58,734 bases of DNA from contig DIAF01000034.1 in assembly GCA_002414665.1 (NCBI GenBank), positions 1 to 58,734 on the forward strand. The letters are read 5' to 3'. The notes under the pieces are model-generated. The model was not told the origin of the DNA. It ran no database searches and was given only the letters and a program-made list of their open reading frames with translations. Below are positions 32,570 through 40,533 of the stretch, piece after piece; positions within the stretch are counted from its first letter, which is position 1; every line of letters begins with the position of its first letter. The stretch is from Halieaceae bacterium UBA5085. Lineage in GTDB: Bacteria; Pseudomonadota; Gammaproteobacteria; Pseudomonadales; Halieaceae. Position numbers and translations under genes: made by a program.

Positions 32570-33598
32570 ATGCTCAACAAAACTCTGGCAATGACAGCCG
32601 CCCTGATCATGGGCGGGCACATGGCTACCTATGCTGCCGATCGTCAGGCGGGCACCAGCCCCTGGGGACCCCAGGACGAAATCGGGCGTCTGAACCTGAT
32701 GACCGAGTCTTCACGTGACTCGGTGCTGACGCGCATCGCAGGCGGCAGACTGTACGATCTTTCCGTCGAGTACTTTATCGGGATGCCCAGCTGGCAGGCC
32801 GCCGGCGACCCGCACTACCGCATCTGGATGACGCACACGCCGCACGGCACGGTGGTCGATGACCCGCTGAATACCGGCGGCGAGATGAACAGGCATGTCA
32901 GCTATACCGGGGCCGCGGTTTCCATGTACACCCACATGGGAACCCATATTGACGGTCTGGCACATTTTGGCCTGAACGGTGAGATCTGGAACGGCTTCAG
33001 TGCGCAGGAGCACCTCGGTGATCGCGGCTGGCGCGTCGCCGGCGTGGAAAACATGCCGCCGATCGTGGCCCGCGGCGTCTTGCTCGACGTGGCTGCCGCG
33101 AAAGGGGTTGCCATGCTGCCCGATGGCTATCGAATCACGCGCGGAGACCTTGAGGCCAGCCTGCAGCGCCAGCGGATAGATTTGCAGCGGGGCGACGTCG
33201 TACTGATCCGGACCGGACGCATGCGCCTGTACGACGATACTGCTGCCTACATGCACAACCCACCCGGCCTGGGACTGGCGGCGGCCCGCTTTCTGGTCGA
33301 GGAATCGGGGGCAATGATTGTCGGCGCAGACAACCTGAGCCTGGAGGCGTTCCCGTCGGAACTGGCGAGCGACTACGTGCCAGTGCACACCTACCTGCTG
33401 GCAGAGCAGGGCGCGCCGATCATTGAACTCGCCTGGCTGGAAGATCTGGCGCGCGATGAGGTCTACGAATTCGCCTTTATCGCGGCGCCACTGAAACTTC
33501 GCGGGGCCGACGCAGCCCCTCTGCGCCCCGTGGCGATACCTGTGCGCTCCCCTACACCAGCAACCACACATTCTCCCGCGCCGCACATTGCCCCTTGA
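32570..33598 (+). CDS. Exported cyclase-family (kynurenine formamidase-like) hydrolase
   Basis: A 342-residue protein. The signal peptide (about 1-22, ending TYA) suggests a periplasmic location. The cyclase/KynB-like metal motif is YTHMGTHIDGLAHFG (about residues 120-134), and GVLLDVAAAKG and LIRTGR are family features. It may open or close a lactone, amide or ester; the true substrate is unknown. ATG at 32570 has AGGAG upstream. Its last 47 nt overlap the convergent tpm gene. Control by the divergent LysR is likely. Confidence 0.85.
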   Translation: MLNKTLAMTAALIMGGHMATYAADRQAGTSPWGPQDEIGRLNLMTESSRDSVLTRIAGGRLYDLSVEYFIGMPSWQAAGDPHYRIWMTHTPHGTVVDDPLNTGGEMNRHVSYTGAAVSMYTHMGTHIDGLAHFGLNGEIWNGFSAQEHLGDRGWRVAGVENMPPIVARGVLLDVAAAKGVAMLPDGYRITRGDLEASLQRQRIDLQRGDVVLIRTGRMRLYDDTAAYMHNPPGLGLAAARFLVEESGAMIVGADNLSLEAFPSELASDYVPVHTYLLAEQGAPIIELAWLEDLARDEVYEFAFIAAPLKLRGADAAPLRPVAIPVRSPTPATTHSPAPHIAP

Positions 33599-34184
33599 GC
33601 CCGCCGGCCACCTCGACGCTGGCCAGCTTCCGCAGGTGGTAATGGTCGGCGTAATGCCGCGCCACCTCGTCGTCGGGCACCGAGAACGGCGGCCCCTCCA
33701 TGGCCCGCTGGTCGTAGTCAAAGCACAACAGCAACTGTGGTGCGGTTGCCGTGATCTCGCGCAGGTGCCCGGTGTAGCGTTGCCGCATCTGCGCTGGCAG
33801 CGCGACCAGCGCTGCCCGATCGTAGCTTGCCTGCACCTTGCCCAGCAGGCTGCGCCTCAGCTGGAAAATATCGCCGACAAAGATCTCGACATTGGGGCCG
33901 CAATAGCGCCGTAGTGCACCCTCTTCGCTGATGTCGGGTACCAGTCCCAGCTCGTCAAACAGCGCCTGAACCGCCTTTTCACTCAGCTCCGCGCCCGCCA
34001 CACGGTATCCCTGTGACAACAACCAGCCAATATCGAGGGTCTTTCCGCACAGGGGCACAAACACACGATCGCCGGCGGCCAGCGACAGCGCACTCCAATG
34101 GGCCACCAGCAGCGGGTTTGCCTCGGCGGCGTGAAAGCCGATCTCGTTGTGCTGCCAGCGTTCGTGCCAGAATTCAGGTTCCAT
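33552..34184 (-). CDS. tpm: Thiopurine S-methyltransferase
   Basis: A 210-residue SAM-dependent methyltransferase of the TPMT family, which in bacteria acts on thiopurines and on selenium or tellurium oxyanion derivatives. EFWHERWQHNEIGFH at the N-terminus, RVFVPLCGKTLDIGWL (SAM motif) and YDRAALVALPAQMR are diagnostic. The ATG at 34184 lies 2 nt after the stop of the upstream ChaC gene; a GTG overlapping that stop is also possible. The 3' end overlaps the cyclase gene on the other strand. Confidence 0.92.
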   Translation of the reverse strand: MEPEFWHERWQHNEIGFHAAEANPLLVAHWSALSLAAGDRVFVPLCGKTLDIGWLLSQGYRVAGAELSEKAVQALFDELGLVPDISEEGALRRYCGPNVEIFVGDIFQLRRSLLGKVQASYDRAALVALPAQMRQRYTGHLREITATAPQLLLCFDYDQRAMEGPPFSVPDDEVARHYADHYHLRKLASVEVAGGLKGQCAARENVWLLV

Positions 34185-34186
34185 AC

Positions 34187-34762
34187 TCACCCCTGCTTGC
34201 GCAATAAGCGCTCCAGACCAAATACATGGGCATCCTCCGCCCCCAAATCCCGCAGCGCATCAGCGAGATGCAAGAGGTAGTCGCGGTTGAGCCCACTCGG
34301 GCCCACCGCGTGGTCGATCTGCGCGGCAATGTCCGCCTCACTCGCGGGCCCCAGGTAGGCGGGGTTATCCGGCCCCGCGATATACACCAGCGCCTCTTCG
34401 CTCGCGCCGTCCGCAAATTGCACATCCACCACCACCCTCAGGTAGCCATTCTTTTCCCGATGGTCGAGGTGTTCGAAAACGTCCGGGGTAATCTCAAACG
34501 CCATGCCCTGGCAAAAAGCGCCGGCGTTTTCCACCAGGGTGACCACGCGGCCCGGTGCCGCGGGCGTTCCGCGATGGTCGTGTGAACCCTGCCAGAAACG
34601 GCGTTCCCATCCGCGAATGACAGCGGGGCGCCGCTGCAGAAATGGAAAGTCGACCTTGTAAATCAGGGAGCCGTAACCGAACAGCCACAGGCGCTCGTGG
34701 CTGGCGAAATAGCGCATGGCGCGGTTTCGAGCGACGGTGTCAGCATCCGCTAGTGTCGACAT
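34187..34762 (-). CDS. ChaC-like gamma-glutamylcyclotransferase
   Basis: A 191-residue cytosolic enzyme of the ChaC family, which cleaves glutathione to 5-oxoproline and Cys-Gly. FGYGSLIYKVDFP is the substrate loop, GWERRFWQGSHDHRGTP the conserved strand, and the catalytic Glu is in LDHREKNGY. AGAGGAGG lies upstream of the ATG at 34762. It is translationally adjacent to tpm, so both may act on thiol metabolism. Confidence 0.88.
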   Translation of the reverse strand: MSTLADADTVARNRAMRYFASHERLWLFGYGSLIYKVDFPFLQRRPAVIRGWERRFWQGSHDHRGTPAAPGRVVTLVENAGAFCQGMAFEITPDVFEHLDHREKNGYLRVVVDVQFADGASEEALVYIAGPDNPAYLGPASEADIAAQIDHAVGPSGLNRDYLLHLADALRDLGAEDAHVFGLERLLRKQG

Positions 34763-34881
34763 GGTGCGCGGCGACCTCCTCTGAGCGCTACGGTATACTG
34801 CGCGCCGAAAACCTGCTGAACCGTCCACACAGGCCACGGGCCGGCGGCGGTTCCACCAGCCACCAAGGATAAAGCAACGCG

Positions 34882-35340
34882 ATGAAACTTCACCACCACG
34901 TCACCCGCGAAGCCTACGCGCCCCCCAGTACTCGCCAGCGCGTTTTTTTGCGCTATCTGGTGTCCATTCTGATCGACCTGGTGGTACTGAACCTGTGCGC
35001 GGAATACTGGCAGCATGTGCAGATTTCCTCTTTCAGCATTACCCTCGCCGCCGCGCTGCTGCTGCAACTCTTACTGCAGGGCACACTGATCGTTGAGCAT
35101 CATATAGCGGCCTGGTTTTCAGGGCGACAGGGCTACGCCTGGCGGTTCCTGCGCTTTTTTTCTGCCTGGCTGGTACTGTTCTCATCCAAGTTCGTGATGC
35201 TCTGGGCGATTGACCTCACTTTTGGTGACGCTTTGCAGTTCACCGGACCACTGCATGGCGTCGTGGCGTTCCTGGCGGTGATTATCGCTATGGTAGCCGC
35301 AGAGGAGCTCGTCGAGCAGGTCGTGCGCCGGCTCGCCTGA
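34882..35340 (+). CDS. Four-helix membrane protein, unknown
   Basis: A 152-residue protein with four predicted transmembrane helices (about 25-45, 53-72, 90-110 and 122-142) and short charged loops. No family is recognised. AAGGAT lies 11 nt before the ATG; a -10-like TATACT lies at about 34793-34798. It is alone between the divergent ChaC gene and the convergent LLM gene. Confidence 0.7.
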   Translation: MKLHHHVTREAYAPPSTRQRVFLRYLVSILIDLVVLNLCAEYWQHVQISSFSITLAAALLLQLLLQGTLIVEHHIAAWFSGRQGYAWRFLRFFSAWLVLFSSKFVMLWAIDLTFGDALQFTGPLHGVVAFLAVIIAMVAAEELVEQVVRRLA

Positions 35341-35356
35341 GCGTGCTCTCGGGGAG

Positions 35357-36370
35357 CTAGGCGGGCATTCCCCAGAGTGGCTTGGTGCCCGTGCGGGGCA
35401 GATGTGGCAGCACCTGCTGTTCGAACAGCTGCAGCATGGCCCAGCCCCGGGCGGGGTCGATACCCCCGAACAGGGGGGTCAGGTACAACGAGCTGTAATC
35501 ACCCAGCGCCCTGGCCATGACCACCACTTCCTCGGGCCGCAACACCTGGTAGGCACCGCTGTCGCGCACCGTCTCCGCTGTCATGCCGCCCGCATAGGGA
35601 CCCTGGGGCGTGCCGTAGGCCTCCGCGGTCCAGCGCGAATAGGAATCCAGCACGTGCAGGATGTGCGGCGCAATCCACTGCCAGTCCGCTTCGGGGTCTT
35701 CCGACACCCAGAGGAACGTAGGGCCCTGGCGGGGATAGGGGCCGGGGTCCGGCTTGCCCAGGCCCAGGCAGGCGTCGCGGTAGGGTTGCCACACCTTGGG
35801 CGGAAACAGCGGCACGAGAAACCCGTCAGCGATTTCGGCGGCTATGCGCGCCACCTTTGGCGCCATGCCACCGAGCAGGATGGGCACCGGCTTTTCCGGC
35901 ACCGGCGACACCAGGCAGGGGCGTCCCTCGTAATGGAAGGGCTCGCCGGTCCAGGCCGTTTTCAACAGCCGCGCCGTGTTGCAGGTCAACTCGAAGCGGT
36001 CTTCGACCCGCCGACCGTACATGGCGAACTCCACCGGCCGGTAGCCAAACCCCAGGCCCAGCTGCATGCGCCCTGCGCTGGCGAGCTGGGCCACGGCCAG
36101 GTCTTCCGCCAGCCGCACCGGGTCATACAGTGGGGCAAGCAGTACGGCGGTGCGCAGTGCCACCTGCCGGGTACGCCCCGCCAGCGCCGCGGCCAACACC
36201 AATGGCGAGGGGTTATAGCCGTCCTCCGCGCAGTGATGTTCACCCAGGCCCAGAACGTCAAAGCCGACACGATCAGCCCACTCGGCCATGTCGAGCGCAG
36301 CGGCGTAGGCCTCGGCCCTGCCCACACCAAAGTCCGGCGTGCGCATATCAAAAATCATTACCAGTTCCAC
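35357..36370 (-). CDS. LLM-class flavin-dependent oxidoreductase
   Basis: A 337-residue luciferase-like barrel protein that probably uses FMN or another flavin in a monooxygenase reaction. GLGEHHCAEDGYNPSP and LGLGFGYRP are family signatures, and PILLGGMAPKVARIAAEIADG is the flavin/phosphate region in outline. The GTG at 36370 has GAGGAG 7-8 nt upstream. Substrate is unknown; no flavin reductase is adjacent. Confidence 0.88.
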   Translation of the reverse strand: MELVMIFDMRTPDFGVGRAEAYAAALDMAEWADRVGFDVLGLGEHHCAEDGYNPSPLVLAAALAGRTRQVALRTAVLLAPLYDPVRLAEDLAVAQLASAGRMQLGLGFGYRPVEFAMYGRRVEDRFELTCNTARLLKTAWTGEPFHYEGRPCLVSPVPEKPVPILLGGMAPKVARIAAEIADGFLVPLFPPKVWQPYRDACLGLGKPDPGPYPRQGPTFLWVSEDPEADWQWIAPHILHVLDSYSRWTAEAYGTPQGPYAGGMTAETVRDSGAYQVLRPEEVVVMARALGDYSSLYLTPLFGGIDPARGWAMLQLFEQQVLPHLPRTGTKPLWGMPA

Positions 36371-36441
36371 GGTGCTGCTCCTCGGACGACCGTTGCCAGA
36401 GCAGACACTTTAACAATGCCTGCGCCACCCCCAAACCGGTT

Positions 36442-36948
36442 TCAGCGGCCGGAAACGATGGGGCGCATCAACTGGCTGTTGGGCCCGGGAATAATACCTG
36501 GATGTTGCAATGGAGGCCGCAGCCCGGGACGCTGCGGCGGGTGCGGCCGCTGACCCGGGTGCCAGGGAATCACGACGGGCGGCATATACACTGGCACGTA
36601 GTGGACCGTCGTCTCTGGCTCGGATTGCCGGGCGGGGGCACGGGACTCCACCTGTGCCCGCAGCCTTGCCACCTCCCGTTCGAGCTCACGTTCGCGGCGA
36701 CTTTCCGCCAGCCGGTCAGTGCTGTAACGCATGGCTTTCAGCTGCTGCTCGGCGGCTGCCGGATCTCCCGCCTCAGGGGCGCGTATCCGCAACACCTCGG
36801 TGCCGGTGGCCTCTGCCGGTGGCGTATCGGAAAACTGCACCGTGCCATTGGGCCCCTCGGAACGATACACCGTAGTGTCGGCGGCCAGGGCCAACCCGCC
36901 CAGGAGCAACAGGGTGATGGCGCAGGCGATGTTCAATAGCAGTGACAT
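36442..36948 (-). CDS. DUF4124-domain exported protein
   Basis: A 168-residue protein with a signal peptide (about 1-22, ending ALA), a DUF4124-like segment (VYRSEGPNGTVQFSDTPP), a charged coiled-coil stretch (about 70-100) and a proline-rich tail (HPGQRPHPPQRPGLRPP). It is a distant relative of the protein at 111-647. A TATAAT hexamer lies exactly 6 nt before the ATG on this strand, which would give a leaderless transcript. Role unknown. Confidence 0.78.
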   Translation of the reverse strand: MSLLLNIACAITLLLLGGLALAADTTVYRSEGPNGTVQFSDTPPAEATGTEVLRIRAPEAGDPAAAEQQLKAMRYSTDRLAESRRERELEREVARLRAQVESRAPARQSEPETTVHYVPVYMPPVVIPWHPGQRPHPPQRPGLRPPLQHPGIIPGPNSQLMRPIVSGR

Positions 36949-36954
36949 GGACCC

Positions 36955-36960
36955 ATTATA
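36955..36960 (-). promoter_or_regulatory. -10 hexamer 6 nt before the DUF4124 start
   Basis: The minus strand reads TATAAT, a perfect consensus, 6 nt before the ATG at 36948. No -35 match is seen at 17 bp. The FNR box at 37007-37020 is centred about 65 bp upstream of the inferred start. Confidence 0.45.
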
Positions 36961-37006
36961 GATCAGTTGACAGATCACGGCGCCGTGGTTACCCGGCCGG
37001 GTTCTC

Positions 37007-37020
37007 TTGATATGGATCAA
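37007..37020. promoter_or_regulatory. Perfect FNR/Anr box
   Basis: TTGATATGGATCAA is an exact match to the consensus TTGAT-N4-ATCAA, and the symmetry extends one base on each side. Its centre is about 42 bp upstream of the start inferred from the -10-like TATACC at 37044-37049, the class II activator position, for the plus-strand HsaA/KshA-like genes. Confidence 0.75.
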
Positions 37021-37043
37021 GCACTGCGCTTTTCACCCCCGGT

Positions 37044-37049
37044 TATACC
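37044..37049 (+). promoter_or_regulatory. -10-like hexamer for the hsaA-kshA-like operon
   Basis: TATACC matches 4 of 6 bases of the -10 consensus. Its spacing from the FNR box is that of an FNR class II promoter. The leader would be about 70 nt. Confidence 0.45.
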
Positions 37050-37125
37050 GCAGATGAGGTATGAGCGGCTTGCCTTCAGAGGAGGATAGTCGGTATCAAA
37101 GATCACCCGGACCCGGAGAATAACC

Positions 37126-38313
37126 ATGACCGCACAACAAATGAACGACATCGACCGCCTCTACGCCAGCGCGCGCAAAATGGTCCCGGCCCTGCGAGAG
37201 CGCCAGACCGAAGCTGCCCGCCTGGGCCACCTGCCAGAAGCCACGGTGCGCGAGATGCAGGAGGCCGGTTTCTTCCGCATCATGCAGCCTGCCCGTTTCG
37301 GCGGCTACGAAATGGAGCCCGAGGTGTTCTTCCGCGTACAGATGACCCTTGCCGAGGGCTGTATGTCCACGGCCTGGGTACTGGGTGTCGTGGCGATCCA
37401 CAACTGGCAGCTGGCGCTGTTCGATGAGCGCGCACAGCAGGATGTGTGGGGCGAGGACACCAGTGTGCTGATCTCGTCCTCCTACATGCCGGTCGGCAAA
37501 GTGACCCGCGTCGACGGCGGTTACAGACTGAGCGGCCACTGGGGATTTTCCTCGGGGTCCAAGCATTGTGGCTGGGCCTTCCTGGGCGCCATGATTCCGG
37601 CAGAAACAGAAGGCGAGGCCCCGGACTACCGCACCTTCCTGGTGCCGCGCAGTGACTATGACATAGTCGACAACTGGGACGTGAGCGGACTTGAAGGCAC
37701 CGGCAGCCACGATATCGTGGTGAAAGACGCTTTCGTACCCGAATACCGCACGCACCGCTCCATTCACGGCTACGAGTGCAACAGCCCCGGCAACGCGGTG
37801 AATACGCATCCGATTTTCCGCCTGCCTTTTGGCCAGATTTTCGTGCGCGCCGTGTGCAGCTCGGCGATTGGCGCCCTGCGCGGCGTCACCGACAGCTACG
37901 TACAGGTGAACCGCGAACGCATAGGCCTTAACGACGGCAACAAGATCGCGACCGACCCCGACGCGCAAATGGCCCTGGCCAACGCCATCGCCACGGTCGA
38001 TGAATGCGAGACCATCATGTTCCGCAACTTCGACAAAATGCTGAACGCTGCGCGGGAAGGCAGCTCGCTGAGCATTGAGGAGCGCATCAAGATGCGTTTC
38101 GACGCCGCGCGGGTAGGCGCCAAGTGCGCGGATGCCATCAACGCCATGTTCATTGCCTGCGGCGCGCAGGGTATCCACCGCGGCCATCCGCTCAACCGGG
38201 CCTGGCTGGATATCAACGCGGGCCGCACGCACGTTGCCAACAACCCGTTCAAGTTCGGCCGCAACCTTGGCGGCAACCTGATGGGCCAGCCCAACACAGA
38301 CTTCTTCCTCTGA
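37126..38313 (+). CDS. HsaA-like flavin-dependent monooxygenase (acyl-CoA dehydrogenase fold)
   Basis: A 395-residue protein of the acyl-CoA dehydrogenase-fold hydroxylases, close in pattern to HsaA (3-HSA hydroxylase oxygenase component of steroid breakdown) and similar two-component monooxygenases. The N-terminal helical domain has LPEATVREMQEAGFFRI and PARFGGYEM; the middle beta domain has GHWGFSSGSKHCGW; the C-terminal helices follow. Such enzymes need reduced flavin from a separate reductase, which is not adjacent. GGAG precedes the ATG. It is followed after 43 nt by the KshA-like gene. Confidence 0.83.
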   Translation: MTAQQMNDIDRLYASARKMVPALRERQTEAARLGHLPEATVREMQEAGFFRIMQPARFGGYEMEPEVFFRVQMTLAEGCMSTAWVLGVVAIHNWQLALFDERAQQDVWGEDTSVLISSSYMPVGKVTRVDGGYRLSGHWGFSSGSKHCGWAFLGAMIPAETEGEAPDYRTFLVPRSDYDIVDNWDVSGLEGTGSHDIVVKDAFVPEYRTHRSIHGYECNSPGNAVNTHPIFRLPFGQIFVRAVCSSAIGALRGVTDSYVQVNRERIGLNDGNKIATDPDAQMALANAIATVDECETIMFRNFDKMLNAAREGSSLSIEERIKMRFDAARVGAKCADAINAMFIACGAQGIHRGHPLNRAWLDINAGRTHVANNPFKFGRNLGGNLMGQPNTDFFL

Positions 38314-38356
38314 GAACAAACACCATAACGAGCAGCGCACTGCACCGGAGATACCC

Positions 38357-39448
38357 ATGACTGTTCAACAGAAAATCGAACCCTACATCATCAAGGCCGA
38401 ACCCCGTCCCGAGCGCTATGCACGCGGCTGGTATGTCATCGGCAACGCGGCCAGTGTCACCACCACGCCGCGCATGCTGGAGGTTTTCGGCACTAAACTG
38501 GTTGCCTATCGCGGCGAAGAAGACGGCGCCGTGCACATCCTCGACGCTTACTGCCCGCACATGGGCGGCGACCTGAGCGGCGGCAAGGTCTGTGGCAATT
38601 CCGTCGTCTGCCCCTTCCACCTGTGGAGCTGGGGTGCAGACGGCGTGTGTGACGACATTCCCTACGCAAAGAAAATTCCCGACAAGGCGGTGATCAAATC
38701 CTGGCCTGTGCTGGAGCGCAACGGTCTGGTGCTGGTCTGGCAGGACCCGGAAAACAACGCCCCGATCCCCGGCCAGGAACCCGCCGAGATGGCAGACTGG
38801 TATTCCGGTGAGTGGACCGACTGGGAAATGCGCGCCATCCCGATCAAGACCCTGGGCCGGGAACTGGTCGACAATATGGCGGACATGGCCCACTTCGGGC
38901 CCATCCACTACTCGACGGTGAAATCCTTCCGCAACACCATGGACGGCCACAAGTTTGTGCAGTATATGGTCGGCGGCCACCAGATCCTCACCGAAGGTGA
39001 AGGCGGCCTGATCACCAGCGTGGCCACCTACGAAGGCCCCGCCTACATGACCACCACCATGACCGGCAGCATGGACGGCCACCCGATGACAGTGCACCTG
39101 CTGGTCAGCCACATACCGGTGGACATGGGCAACTTCATCATCAACTTCGGTGTAATGATGCGCAAGGATCCGACCCTGAGCCCCGAAGACAACCAGAAGA
39201 TGCTCGACGAATACACGGAAAAGAACATCGAGTCTTTCCACCAGGATGTGGCGATCTGGAACAACAAGTGCATCATCGACAACCCGCTGATGTGCGACGG
39301 CGACGGCCCCATCCACATGGTGCGCAAATGGTATAGCCAGTTCATGACCAACGTCGCGGATATTCGCCCCGATCAGGTGAAGGCGCGTGAGCACGTAACC
39401 GTTGAAGGTCCGACAGTGGACGAAGTGCTGGCTGCCCAGGGGCAGTAA
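38357..39448 (+). CDS. KshA-like Rieske oxygenase
   Basis: A 363-residue Rieske non-heme iron oxygenase resembling the 3-ketosteroid 9-alpha-hydroxylase oxygenase KshA. The 2Fe-2S ligands are in YCPHMGGDLSGG (Cys66, His68) and VCPFHLWSWG (Cys85, His88). The mononuclear iron site is DNMADMAHFGPIHY (His179, His184). WNNKCIIDNPL and RKWYSQFMTNVADI also follow KshA. No ferredoxin reductase (KshB) is adjacent. A terminator follows at 39464-39497. Steroid activity is inferred; related Rieske enzymes act on other rings. Confidence 0.83.
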   Translation: MTVQQKIEPYIIKAEPRPERYARGWYVIGNAASVTTTPRMLEVFGTKLVAYRGEEDGAVHILDAYCPHMGGDLSGGKVCGNSVVCPFHLWSWGADGVCDDIPYAKKIPDKAVIKSWPVLERNGLVLVWQDPENNAPIPGQEPAEMADWYSGEWTDWEMRAIPIKTLGRELVDNMADMAHFGPIHYSTVKSFRNTMDGHKFVQYMVGGHQILTEGEGGLITSVATYEGPAYMTTTMTGSMDGHPMTVHLLVSHIPVDMGNFIINFGVMMRKDPTLSPEDNQKMLDEYTEKNIESFHQDVAIWNNKCIIDNPLMCDGDGPIHMVRKWYSQFMTNVADIRPDQVKAREHVTVEGPTVDEVLAAQGQ

Positions 39449-39463
39449 ACAGCGCTCTTTGGT

Positions 39464-39497
39464 CGCCGGAGTGCCTCGCGCGCTCCGGCGCTTTTTT
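39464..39497 (+). terminator. Rho-independent terminator after the KshA-like gene
   Basis: CGCCGGAG (39464-39471) and CTCCGGCG (39483-39490) form an 8-bp stem around an 11-nt loop, followed by C and six T. It ends the two-gene operon. Confidence 0.85.
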
Positions 39498-39533
39498 CGT
39501 TAAACTGGCGAAAACTCGTGTGGAGCACCGCGT

Positions 39534-39962
39534 TTGTTCGCTCTCGTCGCCATCAACATGCTCATCGTCATGCTCACCGTGGCGATCCACTACGAATTCC
39601 TGCACTGGATGACGCGGCTGCTGCCGCGCCTGGGCATCGTGCACCGGGCGCGCATCGTTGTCGGGGTCGCCGGTGCCATGGTGGCGCACTCCATCGAGGT
39701 GTGGGTGTTTGGCGTTGCCTACTACCTGATGATCAACACGCCGGGGTGGGGCGAACTGCACGGCGAGTATTTCGACGGCTCCTTGCTGGACTGTATCTAC
39801 TTCTCGTTCACTGTGTTCACCACACTGGGTTTCGGCGATATTTTCCCGGAAGGTAACCTGCGCTACCTGATCGGTATCGAATCATTGACCGGCCTGGTGC
39901 TGATCACCTGGACCGCCTCCTTCCTCTACTACGAAATGCAGCGCAACTGGAGCGGCACCTGA
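39534..39962 (+). CDS. Small potassium-channel-type protein
   Basis: A 142-residue membrane protein with about three transmembrane helices and a pore loop with selectivity-filter-like TTLGFGDIFP (about residues 99-108), as in two-helix K+ channels. It has no RCK domain. The likely start is TTG at 39534 with GGAG 8 nt upstream; no ATG lies before residue 9. Its stop overlaps the ATG of the acetyltransferase gene (TGATG). Confidence 0.78.
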   Translation: MFALVAINMLIVMLTVAIHYEFLHWMTRLLPRLGIVHRARIVVGVAGAMVAHSIEVWVFGVAYYLMINTPGWGELHGEYFDGSLLDCIYFSFTVFTTLGFGDIFPEGNLRYLIGIESLTGLVLITWTASFLYYEMQRNWSGT

Positions 39963-40450
39963 TGAGCAGCCTCACTATTCGCGAGGCGCGCCCCGCGGAC
40001 TGCCCACTGATCCTGCAATTCATTCGTGATCTGGCCCTCTACGAGCGCGCGCTGGAGGAAGTCGAGGCCACTGTGCCGCAGCTGGAAGCCCTGCTGTTCT
40101 GTGAAAACCCGAGGGTCTACGGCGTGATCTGCGAGGAAGGTGACCGCGCCCTGGGCTTTGCCCTGTACTTCTTCAACTTTTCCTCCTGGCTGGGGCGCCT
40201 CGGTCTGTATCTCGAAGACCTGTATGTCAACCCCGCCGAGCGCGGCAAGGGCGCGGGTAAGGCGCTGCTGCGCTACCTGGCGCAGGTTGCGGTCAGTGAG
40301 GGTTGCGGGCGCTTCGAATGGAACGTGCTGGACTGGAATGAGCCCGCCATCCGTTTCTATGAATCCTTCGGCGCGCGGCCCCAGAGTGAGTGGACGGGTT
40401 ACCGCCTGACCGGTGACGCATTGCACAGGTTCGCCACGGGCGGGGACTGA
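39962..40450 (+). CDS. GNAT-family N-acetyltransferase
   Basis: A 162-residue acetyltransferase. The acetyl-CoA site is LEDLYVNPAERGKGAGKALL (motif A), and FEWNVLDWNEPAIRFYES is motif B. It resembles diamine/spermidine-acetyltransferase-like members, but the substrate is not certain. It is coupled to the channel gene upstream by a one-base overlap. Confidence 0.87.
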   Translation: MSSLTIREARPADCPLILQFIRDLALYERALEEVEATVPQLEALLFCENPRVYGVICEEGDRALGFALYFFNFSSWLGRLGLYLEDLYVNPAERGKGAGKALLRYLAQVAVSEGCGRFEWNVLDWNEPAIRFYESFGARPQSEWTGYRLTGDALHRFATGGD

Positions 40451-40521
40451 ACCAGCGCACAGAGCGATGGATTGCACCTGGGCTGCGACAAACCGGGGTG
40501 AAGCCACCGGGAATGCGGACG

Positions 40522-40527
40522 TATACT
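40522..40527 (+). promoter_or_regulatory. -10 hexamer 6 nt before the histidine kinase
   Basis: TATACT (5 of 6 consensus) lies exactly 6 nt before the ATG at 40534. Only GGTGA is close to the ATG, too near for a normal ribosome binding site, so a leaderless start is possible. Confidence 0.4.
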
Positions 40528-40533
40528 GGTGAC

